Under the pieces are notes generated by a model. The model had not been told where the DNA came from and did not search any database. It saw only the letters and a list, made by a program, of their open reading frames with translations. Below, piece after piece: positions 9,373 to 19,938 of a stretch of DNA of 64,000 bases. How positions within the stretch are numbered: the first letter of the stretch is position 1; each line of letters starts with the position of its first letter. Source of the DNA: Salinibacillus kushneri (lineage in GTDB: Bacteria > Bacillota > Bacilli > Bacillales > Alkalibacillaceae); assembly GCF_900111405.1 (NCBI RefSeq), contig NZ_FOHJ01000006.1, positions 203,829 to 267,828 on the forward strand, written 5' to 3'. Position numbers and translations under genes: made by a program.

Positions 9373-9413
9373 CTGTCCGTCCACATTTAAACCACCATCC
9401 AAATGCCCACGGT

Positions 9414-10490
9414 CTACTTTTTCCCCCATGCTTCCTTCATTTTTTTCACAGCTGGTGTCGGTTCAACAAAAACTTTAATAATCGTCAATACAGGAACGGC
9501 CAGAATCATTCCGGCTATCCCAAAAGACTCTCCGCCTACCAATAAGGCAAAAATAATGAAAACAGGATGTACATGTAAGGATTTTCCTACAATATATGGT
9601 GATAAAAGATTTCCTTCTATCAACTGTACACCTACTACTGCTAAAATCACATAAATGACTTGATTGGTTGATATGGTAAAAGCAATCAAAACAGCTGGGA
9701 TTGCACCTAAAATAGGTCCAAAATAAGGAATAATATTGGTCATTCCCATAAATGTACCCAATAATAAAGGGTATTTCATATCAATCAGCCAAAGCAAAAG
9801 GGAAGAGATTAACCCAACAAATAAACAAACTAAAAATTGACCACGTAAATAACCACCCAGGTTATGATCGATGCTTTGTAATACCGATTGATAATAGCCC
9901 TTTTTATTTCCTGGACCAATGGCTAAAAGGGATGCTTTAAATTTTGAAAAGTCCTTTAAAAAGTAAAAAACAAGGATGGGGATTACCGCAATAATAACAA
10001 TGACATCAGTAATTCCTGTAAGGGAATAGGCGATGTTAGTTAACCCATCCACAAGTCCCTCTTCGATTTTTACAAAGGCCTCATCCATTTTATCATGAAC
10101 ATCCTCAGGAAAATTGGACGTACTTACATAAAGATTATATATCCATTCCTGGTATGTATCGAACAGTTGAGGTAAGAAATTAATTAATCCCTTTAATTGC
10201 TTTACAAACATGGGAACTGCTTTATAGATGCCAAACCCTATTCCACCAAATATCAGGACATAAATCGTTAAAATAGACGTCCATCTTGGCATAAATTCAT
10301 TCAGCCAATTGACTAAAGGGTATAATAAATAAGCAATTAAAGCTGCAATTAAAATTGGGGTTAAAATGGTCATTAAAAAAGAAAACACAAATTGATAGAA
10401 TGGATAGGTTTTTAATAGTAAATAGAAAAGAACAGAGACAATTACGGCTATCCCTAACCCATATAGAAGCCTCTTCTCTTTATTTGTCAT
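9414..10490 (-). CDS. AI-2E family transporter / permease (YrrI-like)
   Basis: Integral membrane protein of 358 residues from the AI-2E exporter family. It has paired hydrophobic segments at the N-terminus (about 7-30 and 32-60), a central soluble stretch, and five to six further helices; the family motif region GTFMGMTNIIPYFGPILGAIPA lies near residues 250-270. The family includes putative exporters of small molecules and Na+/H+ antiporters, so the substrate is unknown. ATG at 10488-10490 follows GGGGGG by six bases; a TTG two codons earlier is the alternative. The position next to alaS matches B. subtilis yrrI. Confidence 0.85.
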   Translation of the reverse strand: MTNKEKRLLYGLGIAVIVSVLFYLLLKTYPFYQFVFSFLMTILTPILIAALIAYLLYPLVNWLNEFMPRWTSILTIYVLIFGGIGFGIYKAVPMFVKQLKGLINFLPQLFDTYQEWIYNLYVSTSNFPEDVHDKMDEAFVKIEEGLVDGLTNIAYSLTGITDVIVIIAVIPILVFYFLKDFSKFKASLLAIGPGNKKGYYQSVLQSIDHNLGGYLRGQFLVCLFVGLISSLLLWLIDMKYPLLLGTFMGMTNIIPYFGPILGAIPAVLIAFTISTNQVIYVILAVVGVQLIEGNLLSPYIVGKSLHVHPVFIIFALLVGGESFGIAGMILAVPVLTIIKVFVEPTPAVKKMKEAWGKK

Positions 10491-10520
10491 CCACAACCCC
10501 CCTGAGGAAAATCCTCACAA

Positions 10521-10552
10521 AAGAAAGGAGGGCAGCATCAATAGCTGCCCTT
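10521..10552 (-). terminator. Terminator downstream of the zinc-ribbon gene
   Basis: On the minus strand AGGGCAGC and GCTGCCCT pair perfectly around a seven-base loop, followed by CCTTTCTTTT. Confidence 0.8.
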
Positions 10553-10589
10553 ACTCATCGATTTTTAGTTTTTATATGATGAAGTCATT

Positions 10590-10784
10590 TTATGTATACG
10601 ATTTTGGTGTAAGATCTTCATCATTAAACAAGTCGTCTAAAGAGGATAACGTTCCATCCTCTTCTACTTCATGAACTTTAATTCGGCCATTATCCAGGGA
10701 TAACTCTATAAAACAATTCCAGCAATAATACTGTTGATGACCAATTTTCCCTAGATTCTGACCCTGACAATTTGGACAATTCAC
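10590..10784 (-). CDS. Small zinc-ribbon protein
   Basis: The 64-residue protein begins MNCPNCQGQNLGKIG and has a second pair in YYCWNCFIEL, so CPNC and CWNC form a likely four-cysteine zinc site. The C-terminal half is acidic. No function is known to me. The start is GTG with AAAGGAG eleven bases upstream. It lies alone between recD2 and the permease gene and has its own terminator, in the place where B. subtilis carries yrrD and glutamine transport genes. Confidence 0.8.
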   Translation of the reverse strand: MNCPNCQGQNLGKIGHQQYYCWNCFIELSLDNGRIKVHEVEEDGTLSSLDDLFNDEDLTPKSYT

Positions 10785-10853
10785 CGTTTGGGCAACTCCT
10801 TTGAAGTTTATCTAGTATAAGAGTTCCCCATATATTTTAAAAATATACATTGT

Positions 10854-13187
10854 TTACATAAAATCATAAGGTGAAAGCTCCTCGTCATCCACTTCCGCCA
10901 TTTCTTCCTTTCTTTCTTCACCCTGCATCGTTTCACCGGCAAACATGAACTCCATCCGTTTTGCTAAAGTGGTATTCCTTACGTTTTGGTCTTCAGTTCG
11001 TACTCCTTCCAGAAAAGCCCTTTGATCTCCGCAAATAATGAGAGATTGCTTACTTCTTGTAATAGCTGTATATAATAGATTTTTCCTTAACATGCGCCGA
11101 TAATCTGGAACAACAGGCATGACGACAATAGGAAATTCACTTCCCTGTGATTTATGAATGGAAATGCAATAGGCATGCATAAGCTGATGAAGCTCAGATC
11201 GTACATAATGAACTTCCTTTCCATCAAAATCAACGACAAGCTGTTCCTGATTTTCTTCTGTTTCATCCGCTTTTAAAATGGTTACTATATGGCCAATATC
11301 TCCGTTAAACACACCCTTTTCAGGCTGATTCACAAGCTGTATCATTTTATCTCCGGAACGAAACACCTGATCATTGAATTGAATAGACCTTTTTTGGTTA
11401 TTGCGGGGATTAAGAAGTTCCTGAAGGGCTTCATTTAATATATTTATCCCGATATTTGACCGATACATAGGTGCCAACACCTGGATATCCCGTATAGAGT
11501 AACCTTTATCTACTGCTTTTTTTACAATATCCTGCAGCAATGTCAGTGTATGTTTTCCATATGATTGAAAAAACGAAAAATCCTCTCCCCTTTTTAAAGA
11601 CTGACCATCACATTGATTATTCTTTATTTCATGTGCCAGTTCAACGATTCTTGAGCCTTCCTTTTGACGATAAATTTCTGTTAGCTTACACGTTGGTATG
11701 ACTTCTGATGCTAAAAAATCAGTTAAAACCTGACCTGGTCCAACTGATGGCAATTGATCCTCATCCCCAACTAATACTATTTGCGTTTTACTGGGAATGG
11801 CCCGAAACAATTGATTCGCAAGCCAGATATCGACCATCGAAAACTCATCAATAATAATAAGCTCTGCATCCAATTGACGACTTTGATTAAACTCGAATTC
11901 TTCGTTTCCGGACCACCCTAATAAACGATGGATAGTCTGTGCTTTATGACCAGTTGCTTCAGTCATTCGCTTTGCTGCTCGCCCTGTAGGTGCTGCAAGG
12001 ATTATGCCTGATTCATCCTGTTTATCCTTATCTGTCTTCTTTTTAGGATTTAATCGTTCATAAACGCCTATAATACCTTTTATAACGGTTGTTTTTCCTG
12101 TTCCAGGTCCACCAGTAAGAATCATAGCTTTTGAATTTAATGCCTGCTCAATCGCTTCATACTGTTCTCTACCATAGCTAATGGTTTCCTTTTCTTCAAT
12201 TTCACCTAAGGCTTTTAGAATATCCGCTTGTGTGTATTCATCTTCAAGCTTAATATCCATGATTCGTTTTAACTGAGAACTTACACCTTCTTCAGAAAAA
12301 TAAAGAGAAGGAAGGTAGACACGATTTTCTTCAATGATTAAATATCCTTCCTCTGATAGCTCTTTAACCTTTTGTTCAATGGTTTCATTGGTAACAGATG
12401 GGTCGGTTTCGTTTAGCAATTTCCGTACATCATCACAGAGCTGTTCGAGATATTCAAAGACATGACCAAATTGAGATTGTCTCTTTAGCGTATGAATACA
12501 GCCCGCTTGTATTCTGGTCGGGTGATCACCTGAGATACCGAGTATTTTAGCAATTTCATCAGCCCTTCTAAACCCAAATCCCTCTACTTCAAAAACAAAT
12601 TGATAAGGATTTTCTTCAAGCAGTTTCAACGTTTCTTCTTTATATATGTCATATATTTTTTGGGTGAGCTGAAGCCCAATACCATAGTCAGCTAAAGCCA
12701 TTACAACTCGTTCAAAACCTTGATTTTCCCTTAAGGTTTGACTAAAGGATGATATGATATTTTGGGGAAATCCGGGAATACCTGCTAATATATTTTCATC
12801 CTTTAAGATTTTATCTATCGCTGTTTCTCCTAATGCGTCTACTATTTTCTCGGCACTCTTTTTTCCTACACCATAAAAAATATCACTTGATAAATAACGG
12901 ACTAGGCTATCTTTGGTTTTGGGAATTTCCCTTGTATATGTAAACACTTGATATTGCTGTCCAAATTTAGCATGCTGAGACAGATTTCCATAAAAAATAT
13001 ATTCCTGTTCCTGTTCAAGTGGAGGAAAATGACCTTTCACGACAATTTCTTTATCTTTAAATGGCTCATTCGTATCTATTATCCGTATAAGGGCAATGGA
13101 AAACCGCTCCTCCGCATTATGAAAAATCGTACGGAGTAAACTTCCCTTTATATATCCTTTTTCCTCATGTACTGAATCCATTGCCAT
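10854..13187 (-). CDS. recD2: ATP-dependent DNA helicase RecD2 (YrrC)
   Basis: Superfamily 1B 5'-3' helicase that acts outside a RecBCD complex and limits replication fork damage. The 777-residue protein has an N-terminal OB and helix-hairpin-helix region (YGVGKKSAEKIVDALGE and related motifs within the first 230 residues), then Walker A GGPGTGKTT near residue 362, Walker B LIIIDEFSMVD, and the C-terminal motif HKSQGSEF. The ATG has GGGAG nine bases upstream. It directly follows the TPR gene, the conserved yrrB-yrrC pair. Confidence 0.95.
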   Translation of the reverse strand: MAMDSVHEEKGYIKGSLLRTIFHNAEERFSIALIRIIDTNEPFKDKEIVVKGHFPPLEQEQEYIFYGNLSQHAKFGQQYQVFTYTREIPKTKDSLVRYLSSDIFYGVGKKSAEKIVDALGETAIDKILKDENILAGIPGFPQNIISSFSQTLRENQGFERVVMALADYGIGLQLTQKIYDIYKEETLKLLEENPYQFVFEVEGFGFRRADEIAKILGISGDHPTRIQAGCIHTLKRQSQFGHVFEYLEQLCDDVRKLLNETDPSVTNETIEQKVKELSEEGYLIIEENRVYLPSLYFSEEGVSSQLKRIMDIKLEDEYTQADILKALGEIEEKETISYGREQYEAIEQALNSKAMILTGGPGTGKTTVIKGIIGVYERLNPKKKTDKDKQDESGIILAAPTGRAAKRMTEATGHKAQTIHRLLGWSGNEEFEFNQSRQLDAELIIIDEFSMVDIWLANQLFRAIPSKTQIVLVGDEDQLPSVGPGQVLTDFLASEVIPTCKLTEIYRQKEGSRIVELAHEIKNNQCDGQSLKRGEDFSFFQSYGKHTLTLLQDIVKKAVDKGYSIRDIQVLAPMYRSNIGINILNEALQELLNPRNNQKRSIQFNDQVFRSGDKMIQLVNQPEKGVFNGDIGHIVTILKADETEENQEQLVVDFDGKEVHYVRSELHQLMHAYCISIHKSQGSEFPIVVMPVVPDYRRMLRKNLLYTAITRSKQSLIICGDQRAFLEGVRTEDQNVRNTTLAKRMEFMFAGETMQGEERKEEMAEVDDEELSPYDFM

Positions 13188-13205
13188 GCGATAATACTCC
13201 CTTTT

Positions 13206-13883
13206 TTAATCATTATCATTAGTATTCTGATTCAACATTTCCTGTACTTTTTCCTTTCCATTGCCAGCAAGTACATGGTCAGGTTGAATTCGCAACGCTT
13301 CGTTAAAATGATGTAAAGCTTTTTCTACATCTGCGTAATATAAATATCCTACACCTAAATTATAATGGGCATCACTATGTTCATTCTCTAATTTTAGCAC
13401 TTCTTTCATTTGTTCCATAGCTAAATCTATTTGTTGTGATTGAGCTAAAGCCAGTCCATACTGAAATTGTGCATCTACATCCTGCAAATTAAGCTCGGCT
13501 GCACGTTGTAAGTAGGGTAAAGCAAATCGGGATTTTTCCTGTTGTACCAATGTCATCCCAAGCATAAAATAAATGTCTCCATTCTCTAACCCTTCATGAA
13601 CGGCCTTTTCGAAATATTCCTGAGCTTCTTTGAATTTATCCTGTTCATAATACATATTTCCAAGTCCATAATAGGCAGTTGAAGCGTGCTCATCGAGTTC
13701 AATAGCCTTTTCATAAAAGGTTTTAGCCCGCTCAAAATCGTTTAAATGAAGAAGCAGATTCCCAAAATTAATATACCCTACAGGATTGGATGGATCTTCA
13801 TCAATTGCTTCTGTAAAAGCTCTGGCTGCTTCCTCAAACTTATGCTCTTTTAAATATTCAATCCCTGTTTCCATTTTACCCAT
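13206..13883 (-). CDS. yrrB: Tetratricopeptide repeat protein (YrrB)
   Basis: The 225-residue protein is made almost wholly of six TPR units of 34 residues (for example NPVGYINFGNLLLHLNDFERA and STAYYGLGNMYYEQDKF), a scaffold for protein-protein contacts. There is no signal peptide. AGGAGG lies eight bases before the ATG. It stands between mnmA and recD2 as in other Bacilli; the partner is unknown. Confidence 0.9.
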   Translation of the reverse strand: MGKMETGIEYLKEHKFEEAARAFTEAIDEDPSNPVGYINFGNLLLHLNDFERAKTFYEKAIELDEHASTAYYGLGNMYYEQDKFKEAQEYFEKAVHEGLENGDIYFMLGMTLVQQEKSRFALPYLQRAAELNLQDVDAQFQYGLALAQSQQIDLAMEQMKEVLKLENEHSDAHYNLGVGYLYYADVEKALHHFNEALRIQPDHVLAGNGKEKVQEMLNQNTNDND

Positions 13884-13918
13884 AATCTACATCCTCCTAA
13901 AAGTTGTGTTTCAATAAG

Positions 13919-13987
13919 GAAGGCCAGAAATCAATAACAAAGCATTTCTTCCCTTCAGAAGAAAACCCTGCATTCCATTCTGACCTC
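13919..13987 (-). other. Palindromic segment between mnmA and yrrB
   Basis: On the minus strand GGTCAGAA near the mnmA stop can pair with TTCTGGCC 50 bases on, enclosing TTTTCTTC / GAAGAAA around a TGAAGG loop. It may terminate mnmA transcripts or be a leader structure of yrrB; there is no clean T tract. Confidence 0.35.
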
Positions 13988-14013
13988 TACTATTACTATA
14001 CACTGTTCTGTTT

Positions 14014-15144
<1,131 letters not shown>

Positions 15145-16284
15145 TTATGTTAAACGGTGGACTATTTTAGCAACCTTCTTCGCACTCCTACCCATTTGCT
15201 CTTCATCATTTGCATTTCCAAAACTGAACCGAATCGAATTGGTTGTACGTTCATCTCTGGAGCTATACATCTCTGATAGCACATGAGATGGCTCCACAGA
15301 ACCAGCCGTACAGGCAGAACCACTTGAAGCGGCAATTCCAGATAAATCAAAGTTTGTCAATAAGCTTTCCACATTCGTCCCCGGAAAACTGATGTTCACA
15401 ATAGATGAAACAGAATTCTGCTCATCCCCATTTATGGAAAAATTCACTTCTTGTTCTTCTAGTGTTTGCAAGAAATGTTTTTTAAAAGCACTGTATTTAT
15501 GATTTCTTGCTTTTCTTTCCTGTCCAATCAACTCAACTGCCTTTTGAAATCCTTTGACTGCGGCAGTATTTTCTGTTCCAGCCCGGCGTTTACGCTCCTG
15601 TTCTCCTCCATGTTGAAGAGCTTGAAGCATTATACCCTCTCTAACGTATAAAAAACCAATTCCTTTAGGGCCATAGATTTTGTGCGCTGATACACTAAGT
15701 AAATCCACTCCCAATTCATTTACATCTATCGGCAATGTCCCAAATGCCTGAACAGCATCGGTATGAAAATAAGCGGAATGTTCCTTTAGTAATTCACCAA
15801 TTTCCTGAACAGGCTGGATTGTACCTACTTCGTTATTTACATACATGATAGACACAAGAATCGTATCCTCACGTAAATGGTTTTTTACATCCTCAACAGA
15901 TATCCGTCCAGTCTCATCAACTGGCAAATAGGTGACCTCAAAGCCTTCTTTCTCCAAATATTCGGCTGTACGTAGTGTAGCATGGTGTTCTATGGAGGTC
16001 GTAATAATATGTTTGCCTTCGTTTTGTCTTTTTCGTGCCACACCAATTAAAGCCATATTATCAGCTTCTGTTCCTCCACTTGTATAAACGATTTCTTTTT
16101 CATTTGCTCCAATACTTTCTGCAATCACTTGACGGGATTCGTCTAATATTTTTCGTGCTTGTCTCCCGAAATGATGAACACTCGATGGATTTCCAAAAGT
16201 ATGTTCTAAAACCGGAATCATTTCCTTAACTACTTCGGGGTGAACAGGTGTTGTTGCGGCGTGATCTAAATATATCGGTTCCAA
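15145..16284 (-). CDS. iscS: Cysteine desulfurase (IscS/YrvO family)
   Basis: PLP enzyme that removes sulfur from cysteine as an enzyme persulfide. In 379 residues the PLP lysine is in SVSAHKIYGPKG (about residue 205) and the active cysteine in SSGSACTAGS (about residue 326), on the extended loop typical of group I desulfurases. The start is TTG with AAGGTG upstream. Coupling to mnmA indicates tRNA thiolation as the main task, and the cysteine regulator gene cymR lies just upstream. Confidence 0.95.
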   Translation of the reverse strand: MEPIYLDHAATTPVHPEVVKEMIPVLEHTFGNPSSVHHFGRQARKILDESRQVIAESIGANEKEIVYTSGGTEADNMALIGVARKRQNEGKHIITTSIEHHATLRTAEYLEKEGFEVTYLPVDETGRISVEDVKNHLREDTILVSIMYVNNEVGTIQPVQEIGELLKEHSAYFHTDAVQAFGTLPIDVNELGVDLLSVSAHKIYGPKGIGFLYVREGIMLQALQHGGEQERKRRAGTENTAAVKGFQKAVELIGQERKARNHKYSAFKKHFLQTLEEQEVNFSINGDEQNSVSSIVNISFPGTNVESLLTNFDLSGIAASSGSACTAGSVEPSHVLSEMYSSRDERTTNSIRFSFGNANDEEQMGRSAKKVAKIVHRLT

Positions 16285-16317
16285 CGTCTCACCTTCTTTT
16301 TTCTATAAATTACCCTA

Positions 16318-16740
16318 TTAAATATAAAACATATACCCATGCAGATTTTCATTATCTTCAAAGTTTGCCATATCAGCAAGGGTAGTTGTATCAAGTACAT
16401 CTTTGACAGCATTTCGAATACGGACCCATAATTCTTTTTTAGCAGGTTCTTCTTCTTCAATGCCCTCTACAATAAAAATGGGACCCTCCAATATACGAAT
16501 AACATCACCGGCTGTAATATCTTCAGGAGATTTAGTCAATAAATAGCCTCCGTATGCTCCACGAACACTTCTTACAAAACCAGCATTTCGTAATGGCGGA
16601 ATTAATTGTTCTAAATAGTGTTCAGAGAGTTCATGATCTCGTGCAATCGATTTTAGAGATAGCGGCTTTTTATCCCCATAATTTTTGGCCAAATCAATCA
16701 TAATGGTTAAGCCGTATCGTCCCTTCGTTGAAATTTTCAC
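16318..16740 (-). CDS. cymR: Rrf2 family cysteine-metabolism repressor CymR
   Basis: Winged-helix DNA-binding repressor, 140 residues. The opening MKISTKGRYGLTIMIDLA and the recognition-helix region LSEHYLEQLIPPLRNAGFV are characteristic. The protein has no cysteines, so it is not an Fe-S sensor of the IscR type; B. subtilis CymR senses cysteine status through complex formation with CysK. The GTG start has AGGAGG eight bases upstream. That ribosome site and the first 15 or so codons lie inside the 3' end of the upstream YczE-type gene. iscS-mnmA follow. Confidence 0.93.
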   Translation of the reverse strand: MKISTKGRYGLTIMIDLAKNYGDKKPLSLKSIARDHELSEHYLEQLIPPLRNAGFVRSVRGAYGGYLLTKSPEDITAGDVIRILEGPIFIVEGIEEEEPAKKELWVRIRNAVKDVLDTTTLADMANFEDNENLHGYMFYI

Positions 16741-17380
16741 TCGTTTTCCTCCTCCATATCATGTACTTCAATAATCGTTCAGACTGAGGTAAAGAATAGC
16801 CTACGATTGATCCTAATAACACTGAAGCAATTACAGTACCTATGCCTATGGGTCCGCCCAGAAAATAACCAACAATGAAAACAAGGATTTCAAGTCCAAT
16901 ACGAACCCATTGTACCTTCCAGCCGGTTTTTTCAGTTAATAAAAGCATTAATGTATCTCTTGGTCCGGCTCCTAATTTTGCTGCGACATATAATCCAATT
17001 CCATACCCAGCAATAAGAAGTCCAATCATCAGTGTAAGAAAATCCATCCACAATGGACCTGGGTCCGGAAGTATAAATAAAAAGATATCAATAAAAATTC
17101 CCATAAAGACCATATTAAAAATCGTGCCAATTTGTGGCCACGTTTTTCTTACCATACATGATAAGCTTACAATAACAATACCAACGATTATACTCCAGGA
17201 ACCAACCGTTAAACCAAATTGGCTAAACAGGCCATAGTGAAGAACATCCCACGGACTAATACCTAAATCCTTTGCCTTTATCGTTAATGATATCCCAAAG
17301 GCTAAGATGATAATCCCAACAAAATATACGAACCATCTCATCAGTAGATGTTCACGGCCTTGATACGTAAGCTCACTCAT
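16694..17380 (-). CDS. YczE/YyaS-type integral membrane protein
   Basis: The 228-residue protein has five to six hydrophobic helices (first at about residues 15-35) and the family signatures LGISPWDVLHYG and KLGAGPRDTLMLLL. B. subtilis YczE is a membrane protein of unclear role that affects surfactin/polyketide production, so function is not assigned here. The ATG follows GGGAGTGGAGT. The last 47 bases overlap the start of cymR in another frame, adding a hydrophilic tail. It is an insertion relative to B. subtilis, where cymR and rarA are neighbours. Confidence 0.8.
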   Translation of the reverse strand: MSELTYQGREHLLMRWFVYFVGIIILAFGISLTIKAKDLGISPWDVLHYGLFSQFGLTVGSWSIIVGIVIVSLSCMVRKTWPQIGTIFNMVFMGIFIDIFLFILPDPGPLWMDFLTLMIGLLIAGYGIGLYVAAKLGAGPRDTLMLLLTEKTGWKVQWVRIGLEILVFIVGYFLGGPIGIGTVIASVLLGSIVGYSLPQSERLLKYMIWRRKTSENFNEGTIRLNHYD

Positions 17381-17487
17381 ACTCCACTCCCTCTCACTAA
17401 CTCAGAGCTCTCCTATTAAACCATTGATATTATAGCACGAAACCCTCTCCCCTTGCATTTTAAACACACGAAGATTAGGCTAGAAAT

Positions 17488-17655
17488 AAAAGCGATGGCG
17501 ACTGATTAGGTCTTGTGCTATAAACAGAAGACCTGGATGGCACGATTTTACCACAGAATTTCTTTTCTTATATCCGTCCAGGCTTAGGAGCGGCAGTTGA
17601 ACAAATAAAAGCGAAAGCGACTGACCAGGTTCTGCAGCATATGCAGAATTATAAA
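17488..17655. repeat. Second R1 repeat locus: one full unit and one truncated unit
   Basis: The 319-bp gap between the YczE-type gene and rarA holds a diverged R1 unit (17488-17606, starting AAAAGCGATGGCGACTG) and a truncated second unit from 17607 (AAAAGCGAAAGCGACTG). The internal stem is degraded compared with 9039-9282. The rarA ribosome site follows. Confidence 0.75.
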
Positions 17656-17699
17656 GTGTTTTCCCTTTATGAAACATCAATCAAAGGAGAATAGAAATA

Positions 17700-18980
17700 A
17701 TGAGTTTACAACCCTTAGCATATCGAATGCGACCGAAAAGTATAGACGATATTATCGGACAGAAACATTTAGTTGGTCAAGGAAAAATGATTAGAAGAAT
17801 GGTTGAGGCAAATAAATTATCATCTATGATTCTTTTTGGCCCCCCTGGAACCGGAAAAACCAGTATGGCTATGGCTATTGCAAAAAGTCTGGATTTTCCT
17901 TTTAAACAACTAAATGCTGTAGTAGATAAGAAAAAAGATATGGAAATTGTAGTAGAAGAAGCCAAGTTTTCTGGAAAAATGATCTTAATTTTAGATGAAG
18001 TCCATCGATTGGATAAAGGTAAGCAGGATTTCCTTCTTCCCCATTTAGAAAGTAATTTAATTACTTTAATCGGCTGTACAACTAGTAACCCTTACCATTC
18101 TATTAATCCGGCTATTCGCAGCAGATGTCATTTGTTTGAACTGCATCGATTAGAGTCAGAGGATGTAAAAGAAGGTATATTACATGCTCTACAGGATGAA
18201 GAATCAGGAATGGGCACGTATGAAACTTCTTTAACAGATGATGCTGTAGAGCACTTTGCTTTTGCAGCCAATGGAGATTTACGCTCAGCTCTAAATGGAC
18301 TCGAGCTTGCCATTACTTCAACTCCGGAAAATGACGATGGTTTAACCTGCATTGATTTAGAGGTTGCTGAACAATGTATGCAAAAGAAAAGCTTTTCACA
18401 TGATAAGGATGGAGATGGACATTATGATGTCTTATCTGCCTTTCAAAAGTCCATAAGAGGAAGCGATGTAAATGCTGCATTACACTACCTTGGTCGACTG
18501 ATTGAAGCTGGTGATTTAGATAGCATTGGCAGGCGTCTAGTTGTTTGTGCTTATGAGGATATAGGACTGGCAAACCCTCAGGCAGGGCCTAGAGCACTTT
18601 CAGCTGTTCAGGCTGCGGAAAGAATCGGCTTTCCTGAAGCTAGAATTCCTTTATCTGTATCCGTTGTAGAGCTTTGTCTATCACCAAAATCAAATTCAGC
18701 TTATCAAGCTTTAGATCAGGCACTGCAGGATATTCATTCAGGAAAAAGCGGTGAAGTTCCAAAGCATTTAAAAGATGCCCATTATAGTGGAGCGAAAGCT
18801 TTAGGACGTGGGATAGAATACAAATATCCTCATAACTATGATCAAGGATGGGTTCCACAGCAATATTTACCAGATTCTATTAAAAACAGAGAATATTATC
18901 AACCTAAAAATACTGGGAAATTTGAAGCGTCTCTCAAACAAGTATATGAAAGAATTCAGGGGAAAAATAGAAATTCATAA
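17700..18980 (+). CDS. rarA: Replication-associated recombination protein RarA (MgsA, YrvN)
   Basis: Clamp-loader-like AAA+ ATPase acting at stalled replication forks. The 426-residue protein has Walker A FGPPGTGKTS at about residues 47-56, Walker B LILDEVHRL near residue 100, sensor 1 GCTTSNPYHSIN and the C-terminal tetramerisation region ending in GWVPQQYLPD. AAAGGAG lies nine bases before the ATG. It is divergent from the cymR block across the R1 repeat. Confidence 0.95.
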   Translation: MSLQPLAYRMRPKSIDDIIGQKHLVGQGKMIRRMVEANKLSSMILFGPPGTGKTSMAMAIAKSLDFPFKQLNAVVDKKKDMEIVVEEAKFSGKMILILDEVHRLDKGKQDFLLPHLESNLITLIGCTTSNPYHSINPAIRSRCHLFELHRLESEDVKEGILHALQDEESGMGTYETSLTDDAVEHFAFAANGDLRSALNGLELAITSTPENDDGLTCIDLEVAEQCMQKKSFSHDKDGDGHYDVLSAFQKSIRGSDVNAALHYLGRLIEAGDLDSIGRRLVVCAYEDIGLANPQAGPRALSAVQAAERIGFPEARIPLSVSVVELCLSPKSNSAYQALDQALQDIHSGKSGEVPKHLKDAHYSGAKALGRGIEYKYPHNYDQGWVPQQYLPDSIKNREYYQPKNTGKFEASLKQVYERIQGKNRNS

Positions 18981-19160
18981 TAAATAGAGTATAAACTCCT
19001 CTTTTATTGAACAGACTAGATATAAACGATGGACAATAACGAGTATTACAATTCGAAAAACATAACCTATCGCCAATAATAGAGGTAGTTGGTGTTTTTC
19101 TTAATACTTTTATCCGACAAAACTTTACATTTTAAAAGTATAAAAGAGGAGTGAACGATT

Positions 19161-19880
19161 ATGGCAAAAGTAAGACAAGATGCATGGTCCCATGAAGATG
19201 ATCTTCTATTAGCAGAGACAGTTTTACGACATATTAGAGAAGGCAGTACCCAGCTTAATGCTTTTGAGGAAGTAGGAGATAAATTAAATAGAACAGCTGC
19301 TGCTTGCGGGTTTCGCTGGAATGCCGAAGTAAGAAGACGCTATGATAAAGCGATCGAAATTGCTAAGCGTCAGAGAAAAGAAAAGAAACGTGCTATCGCA
19401 CAACAGCAAAAATGGCAACAACAGACTCAGTCAACATCTGTTCCTGCTTACCATCCACCTGAGCCACCTGCTAGAGAGGTACAGCCGCCACAACAGGATG
19501 GGAATGTTGCTGGCAAAGTAGAAGAGCAAGAACGGGAATCTTTACAACAACCTATCGCACAATCAAGATCTGTTCCATCTATTGATGATATTATATTATA
19601 TTTACAAGAGTTCAAGGCTAATTTCGAACATAACTATCAAGACCGAAGCAATTTGGATCAGCTTAAACAGGAAAATCAAACTTTAAAAGCAGAAAATGAA
19701 AAACTAGAAAAGCATCTAGCAAAAGTTGAAAAAGAATACGAGACCATGCAGGAAGATTACCAAGTATTAATGTCCATTATGGATAAGGCCAGAAAGATGG
19801 TTGTATTTGATGATGACACAGAACCATCTCAAGCCTTTCGCATGGATAAAAACGGTAATCTGGAACAAGTAGCCAGATAA
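19161..19880 (+). CDS. RsfA family transcriptional regulator
   Basis: The 239-residue protein begins with a Myb/SANT-like DNA-binding domain (residues about 1-60, AWSHEDDLLLAETVLRHIREG and AACGFRWNAEVRRRY), then a basic Gln/Pro-rich linker and a coiled coil at about 165-215. B. subtilis RsfA is a prespore regulator under sigma-F and YlbO belongs to the same family, so a sporulation role is likely but is inferred. AGAGGAG precedes the ATG. A strong terminator follows. It lies between rarA and the arginine genes. Confidence 0.85.
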   Translation: MAKVRQDAWSHEDDLLLAETVLRHIREGSTQLNAFEEVGDKLNRTAAACGFRWNAEVRRRYDKAIEIAKRQRKEKKRAIAQQQKWQQQTQSTSVPAYHPPEPPAREVQPPQQDGNVAGKVEEQERESLQQPIAQSRSVPSIDDIILYLQEFKANFEHNYQDRSNLDQLKQENQTLKAENEKLEKHLAKVEKEYETMQEDYQVLMSIMDKARKMVVFDDDTEPSQAFRMDKNGNLEQVAR

Positions 19881-19885
19881 TAAGT

Positions 19886-19920
19886 AAGATGCTGTCCCTT
19901 TAAGGGACAGCATCTTTTTT
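19886..19920 (+). terminator. Terminator of the RsfA-type gene
   Basis: AAGATGCTGTCCCTT and AAGGGACAGCATCTT form a perfect stem followed by TTTTTT, six bases after the stop. Confidence 0.95.
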
Positions 19921-19938
19921 AGACTTTTAGGCCTAAAC

